DNA from: Chrysopilus asiliformis
Taxonomy: Eukaryota; Arthropoda; Insecta; Diptera; Rhagionidae
Length of the DNA stretch: 64,000 nucleotides
Reading direction: 5' to 3'
Assembly: GCA_964034945.1 (NCBI GenBank)
Contig: OZ035961.1
Span: 22,818,661 to 22,882,660, forward strand
The position numbers and the translations under genes are program-made. The first letter of the stretch is position 1; every line of letters starts with the position of its first letter. The notes below the pieces were generated by a model. That model was not told the origin of the DNA. It worked only from the letters and a program-made list of their open reading frames with translations, and ran no database searches. Below, piece after piece: positions 59,891-64,000 of the stretch.

Positions 59891-60135
59891 TTAAGAACTG
59901 CTTAAGTTCTGCAATTATGAACGCAGCCATATTGGTTTGGTAAAGTAAATGCACGATAAAAACAAAGATTTCGGCAAAAAATGCACCTATTTAATTTAAA
60001 AAAAATACTAAATATTCATATTTTCAAAAACCTGTATAATTTCATGTAGAAAAAGTATGAAAAAAAAAATCAATTTTATAACATTGAAATTGGCGGAGAA
60101 AAAACGGATGACTAGTCTGACACGTCGAAAAAAAG

Positions 60136-60373
60136 CTGGGCACCAATCATGTATTCCGACGCGTCTCTGTCTTTCGACTTCGACGCAGCTTTTAACTATT
60201 GACTTCGCCATATTAGCAGCTTCAAATTTCCTGGAGTGACAGTCAGAATCACGTTTCGATTCATAGTGACGATTCCGCGAAATTTCAAGCTGCAGATATG
60301 GCGAAATCAAGAGTCAAAAGCTGCGTTGAAGTCGAAAGACAGAGACGCGTCGGAATACATGATTGGTGCCCTG
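60136..60373. mobile_element. 238-bp foldback MITE, copy 2
   Basis: Same family as 34,697-34,933 but in the opposite orientation. The ends read inward CTGGGCACCAATCATGTATT and CAGGGCACCAATCATGTATT, with arms over 100 bp. The central asymmetry (GAGTGACAGTCAGAATCACG) is the inverse of the other copy. Confidence 0.8.
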
Positions 60374-60374
60374 G

Positions 60375-62555
60375 TTCTTGAAATTTCAAGTTCTCATGTA
60401 AACCTTCATAAAAACATACGTATCAAGCCCTGTAACTCGATGAGTTTTTAAAACTTTGGCCTCTAATCTTACAGGAATGCTATTAAACAGCAGTGTAAAA
60501 ATATTTTTAAAAAAACTCCTTTTACTAAGATGTTCTGCATTAAGGGCTGCACTCGGGGCCGACTACCCCTTTCGCATGTTATCTCAGCATGGGTATGCTG
60601 ACCTTAATTGCTTTCAAAAGTTCTCATTTGAAAACCACTAAACCAATTGATCTGAAATTTTGAAGAGAAAAACATTATGTATGTATTTTCCCAGCGGGTA
60701 AAAAATCTTTCCAAATTATTCACTTATTCTTTATATAATCAACTTTGAACAGACCGCTTCGATTCCAGTATGTAAACACCCAAACTAGACAAAAAAAAAT
60801 GATAACAAATTCAATCTCATGACGATTTCTACAATAAACTTGCTAGAACAAATTTGTGCTACATTTTTGTTTGAAATTTTGATCTTTTGCTATATTTTTC
60901 ACTCTGTGTCTTACAAATGTATAGTTTTTTGCAGTATGTGTAACATAAATTATGTATATAGGACTGTCTGAAGCCCAAGAAATAAGAAAAATAACCTTTA
61001 AATGTTCTTAAAACGTGTATTTTATGTGCCATTTAATATTTCAGTATAATAGTTTTAAAATTTGCTAACAATTTCTCAAAATTACAATACATTCATACGT
61101 TTCGCGCAATGCTAGATAAAATCTTAAGCAAAACACAGAATTTTAAATTAAAAATCGTTGCCTTAAGCTTTACTTTCGTTTCTTGCTTTACTCTTTTTAT
61201 CTACCACATTTTAGACCACAAAAAATATTATATTGAAATTCACTCAATGGAATAAGGAATGTGAGAGCCGTATTATTGAATATGGAACAATATTTAAAGG
61301 AAAAAACTTACCACAAAATCCATTTTAATAATATTTTTTTTTGGCAAAATAAAAAAAGAAATTATTTAAAAAAAAAAATAAAATTGATGGAATTTTTGAA
61401 AATAGAATAACTTGTACAGATTTGTGAAAATCATTGAAAATTTTCATAAAATGAAATTTCTCTTTGAGATGAAAATTGTGTAAATGGAGAAAAAAGTATT
61501 AACCAAATAGTAGACAAAAATTAAATAAAATGCATATGAATAGATACAGTAATTAATAAACATCTTAAATACAAAATGTTAGGACGCTAAATATCAAATT
61601 ATAGCAACGCTAGAGTGTCTCATTATATAAAGAGTAGATTTTATAGGAATCAAATTGAGGAATTCAAAAGATCTATATTTTAAAAATATCTAAAAATAAA
61701 ATAATAGAGCTAGGAAAAAGAATACATTTAAAACAAAAATATTGAAATTCAAACAATTATGACTAATCACAATAGATAAAAAAACAAACTTTATTTATTT
61801 TTGAAAAGACAATAGTAAACATTTTTTAACCGTTTTTATTAATCAAATATTAGAAGATTTTCCATCCAATATATTTATTAAGGTAGTTAAACTAATTAAA
61901 AAACTTCTTTCAGCTCCTAAAAATTTAATTTAAGTATTTGTAGTTACAAAAAGCACAAAATGAAAAGCAGAAATAAATAACAAAAAAAAATGAATTGAAT
62001 GAATTTAATTTGAAGAAATTATAAATTAAGCTATCTAAACTGAAAAAAGACATAAATGGAAATGGAAACATATATACTCAACATATAAATTAGCTTAACC
62101 TGTGATGCATCATATTATATTTTGAGAGAGAAAAAAAAATATTAATGAAATGATGATGGATGATGATGACACTTATTGAGAAAGAAAATTCATTTATAGG
62201 AAAATTATGCGAAAAATCATGTAATCCGCTTGAAGTAATGAACATTTAATATCGTATTATGTATGTATGTATCAGTAGCTAGTATATTTGTTGCTGTAGT
62301 GTTTTGTAAGTCAAATAAGCATATTTTAAATAAATTATATAGTATTGCTACATTTTCAAAATCAACGGGATAGTGCTTTTTTGTGAAAAAATCTGTCCTA
62401 AATACAAGCGAAAAACCACAGATGCAATTGATGAAAAAAATTCTGGTCACATTCTAAAAACGTCCGTAACATTCAATTCAAAAATTAACCGCCGACACGT
62501 GTTTGATTCAACGTCAAAACTGAGGGAACAATCAGTCTTAGGTGTCGTGTACATC
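60375..62555. other. Gene-free, extremely AT-rich stretch
   Basis: No coding frame, RNA gene or bounded mobile element. A short piece near 60,600-60,665 (AAACCACTAAACCAATTGAT) resembles generic insect repeat ends. A GATGATGATGATG-like run lies near 62,150. Confidence 0.45.
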
Positions 62556-62559
62556 TGAC

Positions 62560-62905
62560 ACTTTATTCCGCGAATTTTATTCTGCGACACTAAATTCATG
62601 TTTCACAATCGTTTACATCACAGCACAAAATTCTGAAATTTATTCCCGAAAGCCGGCGGAACTGGCATTTTTTCATATAAAATTGCCGGAATAAATTCAA
62701 ATTTTAACAACTTTTGCTAAGCGAATTTATTCTGCGATAGATAGATGAACAAAATTCGCTGAATAAATTCTTGAAAAATACGCAGAGAGATTTAAAACAA
62801 ATCGCAAGTGTAAATTAAGCCTTATAATTCGAAATTTTCTTATATGGAACTCACTTTGTATTTCCATTTTTGAAATTTTTGCCGGATTTTGCTTCTTAAA
62901 ATTTA
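62560..62905. repeat. Zone of repeated TTTATTCTGCG motifs
   Basis: AATTTATTCTGCG or close variants occur at about 62,563, 62,574, 62,726 and 62,897, with inverse forms (GCTGAATAAATTC, GCCGGAATAAATTC) between them. The spacing is irregular and the outer limits have no clear inverted end. It may be a short element with internal binding-site-like repeats. Confidence 0.45.
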
Positions 62906-62994
62906 TTCTGCGCACACAACTAACGCAAAATCAAACAGTCTATATTTTCATACTGGTTAGTTGTTCCCACTGATCAAGCATCTAAAGCGATATA

Positions 62995-63859
62995 CCAGGT
63001 GTGTCGGTAAGTCTTTTCCGGTTTTTTCGCTAACGAAAACGTGTTATTTACAATGGATAGTTAAAATTTATTTATTCAAAGTATTGTCCATTTGATTTTA
63101 CACATTTTACCCATTCTCCCAGGCAATTTATGGATGCCATCCCAAAAGAACTGTTTCTCCTTCGAGCTAAACCATTTTCACTTCTTCGAAATCGGCGAAG
63201 TGCTGCTCTGCAAGCGCGTGCCCCATCGATGCAAAAAGATAGTAGTCAGATGGAGCCAGGTCTGGAGAGTACAGCGGGTGCGGTAATACTTCGCATGCTT
63301 CTGTGACTGATTTTGCTGTTTGAGACGGCGCGTTGTCATGCTGCAAAATCACCTTACCATGTCTTTCAGCGTATTGCGGACGTTTTTTGATCAATTCATG
63401 GTTCAAATTGATCATTTGTTGTCGGTAGCGATCAGTGTTAACTGTTTCTCCAGGTTTCAACAGTTCATAATATACGACACCAATCTGGTCCCACCAGACA
63501 CGTTTTTTGTCCTGGATGTTGAAATCACCACTTTTGAATTGTCGAAACCACGTTTCATATGTTTTTATGGTTGGGGAATGATCACCGTAAGTCTCTACCA
63601 GCAAACGATGGCTTTCAGCGGCCTCTTTCTTTTGATTAAAGAAAAAAAGTAATGCGTGCCGCGAATGCACGTTTTCAGGCACAAAACTTGACATTTTCAA
63701 ACAGCTTTAACGCTATGACGTTGTTATTTTGACGGAACGTAACTTGTGAAGATTAATGTCAGTAGAATAAAATGACAAATGTCACAAGTCATAACACTGC
63801 ATACTTATGGCTAGCGACATCTGTTAGAAAAACCGGAAAAGACTTACCGACACACCTGG
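62995..63859 (-). mobile_element. Internally deleted mariner with near-perfect ends
   Basis: CCAGGTGTGTCGGTAAGTCT… at the left is mirrored at the right over about 32 bp without a clear mismatch. TA lies outside both ends. The 865-bp length is below the roughly 1.3 kb of a full mariner, matching the transposase deletion. The ends look usable, so the element could move only with help from a full copy elsewhere. Confidence 0.9.
63167..63700 (-). pseudogene. Mariner transposase, central deletion
   Basis: The frame opens at the minus-strand base 63700, with the visible N-terminus MKMSSFVPENVHSRHALLFF. It encodes the helix-turn-helix start (ETYGDHSPTIKTYETWFRQF) and then jumps at DKKR to WWDQIGVVYYELLKPGETVN. 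It continues with LQHDNAPSQTAKSV and YSPDLAPSDYYLF, the second and third catalytic aspartate regions. Roughly 100 residues including the first catalytic aspartate are missing. A small gap follows SVTEA, and the frame closes early at about 63167. The normal C-terminal phrase WVKCVKSNGQYFE is still readable downstream in another frame. It cannot be an active enzyme. Confidence 0.9.
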
Positions 63860-64000
63860 TACAACTTCACTCATATTCGCCACCAATTCGCCACCATACC
63901 AACGGGTTTTCACCGGTCAATAGTGTAAATGATGCTTTAACGACTTGTTTTTATCGAAATTCTAATATTAAAAAAATAATGATATTTCAAAAATTCAAAT

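Larger units (their letters stand above)
59120..59922. mobile_element. Outer MITE-like element with nested insertions
   Basis: GTTCATAATTGCAGAA at 59120-59135 is perfectly inverted at 59907-59922. Inside are words rich in CTGCGCA / TGCAGC, a 64-bp tandem duplication (59561-59673), and a second TTAA-flanked MITE (59705-59890). Flanking target duplications are not obvious. Confidence 0.6.

Noticed and set aside
59170..59943. Several 60-100-codon frames
   Set aside because: They fall in the nested MITEs and tandem duplication; repeated phrases such as YVHENSMLAAIAQ come from the 64-bp duplicate.
63320..63652. Plus-strand frame of 110 codons
   Set aside because: Antisense shadow of the mariner transposase remnant.
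1..64000. Endogenous viral element or retroviral/LTR gene
   Set aside because: No reverse transcriptase, integrase, capsid-like frame or paired long terminal repeats were recognised on either strand.

Overview
This is an AT-rich eukaryotic window, almost certainly from an insect and most likely a dipteran fly. Three things point there: two conserved animal genes with short AT-rich introns and canonical GT..AG sites, a dense load of small DNA-transposon derivatives, and dispersed repeats carrying GTCY/GRAC tetranucleotide arrays like those of dipteran mini-me/DINE-type elements. Nothing bacterial or organellar is seen. The species cannot be fixed from sequence alone.

The left half (1-39 kb) is mostly gene-poor repeat country: a CpG-rich Harbinger-like MITE at the left edge, a GTCY array split by a hAT-type element with an 8-bp target duplication, a deleted mariner, and many inverted-repeat elements. 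Inside it, from 13.6 to 24 kb on the minus strand, lies a small tandem family of secreted leucine-rich-repeat (LRR) proteins. The middle copy (16.8-18.0 kb) is intact. The left copy is a pseudogene broken by a frameshift in its signal peptide and by a 0.6-kb interruption. The right copy is broken by an internal deletion and by a 2,921-bp DNA transposon that still carries an apparently intact two-exon DDD transposase. That transposon has 4-bp target duplications (ACTT) and GAGGCG termini, which fits the Sola superfamily.

The right half holds two conserved housekeeping/signalling genes transcribed divergently. The minus-strand gene is coatomer subunit gamma (COPI vesicle coat), reconstructed here as ten exons (39,960-46,072, 885 residues), including a 46-bp first coding exon. 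The plus-strand gene is a Di-Ras small GTPase, reconstructed as four coding exons (48,394-57,542, 219 residues) with a CHVM prenylation box. Introns 1 and 3 of the GTPase gene are full of repeats, including a 0.9-kb element nearly identical to one next to the 3' end of the coatomer gene, a tRNA-derived SINE fragment and a 15-bp minisatellite.

The last 5 kb contain a nest of MITEs, a foldback element shared with 34.7 kb, a zone of repeated TTTATTCTGCG motifs, and a mariner with near-perfect terminal repeats whose transposase has lost its central part.

The two conserved genes are not functionally linked beyond a shared upstream region. The LRR family and the transposons are the lineage-specific part of the window. 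All exon structures were built by eye from reading frames and splice motifs; no search or alignment program was run.
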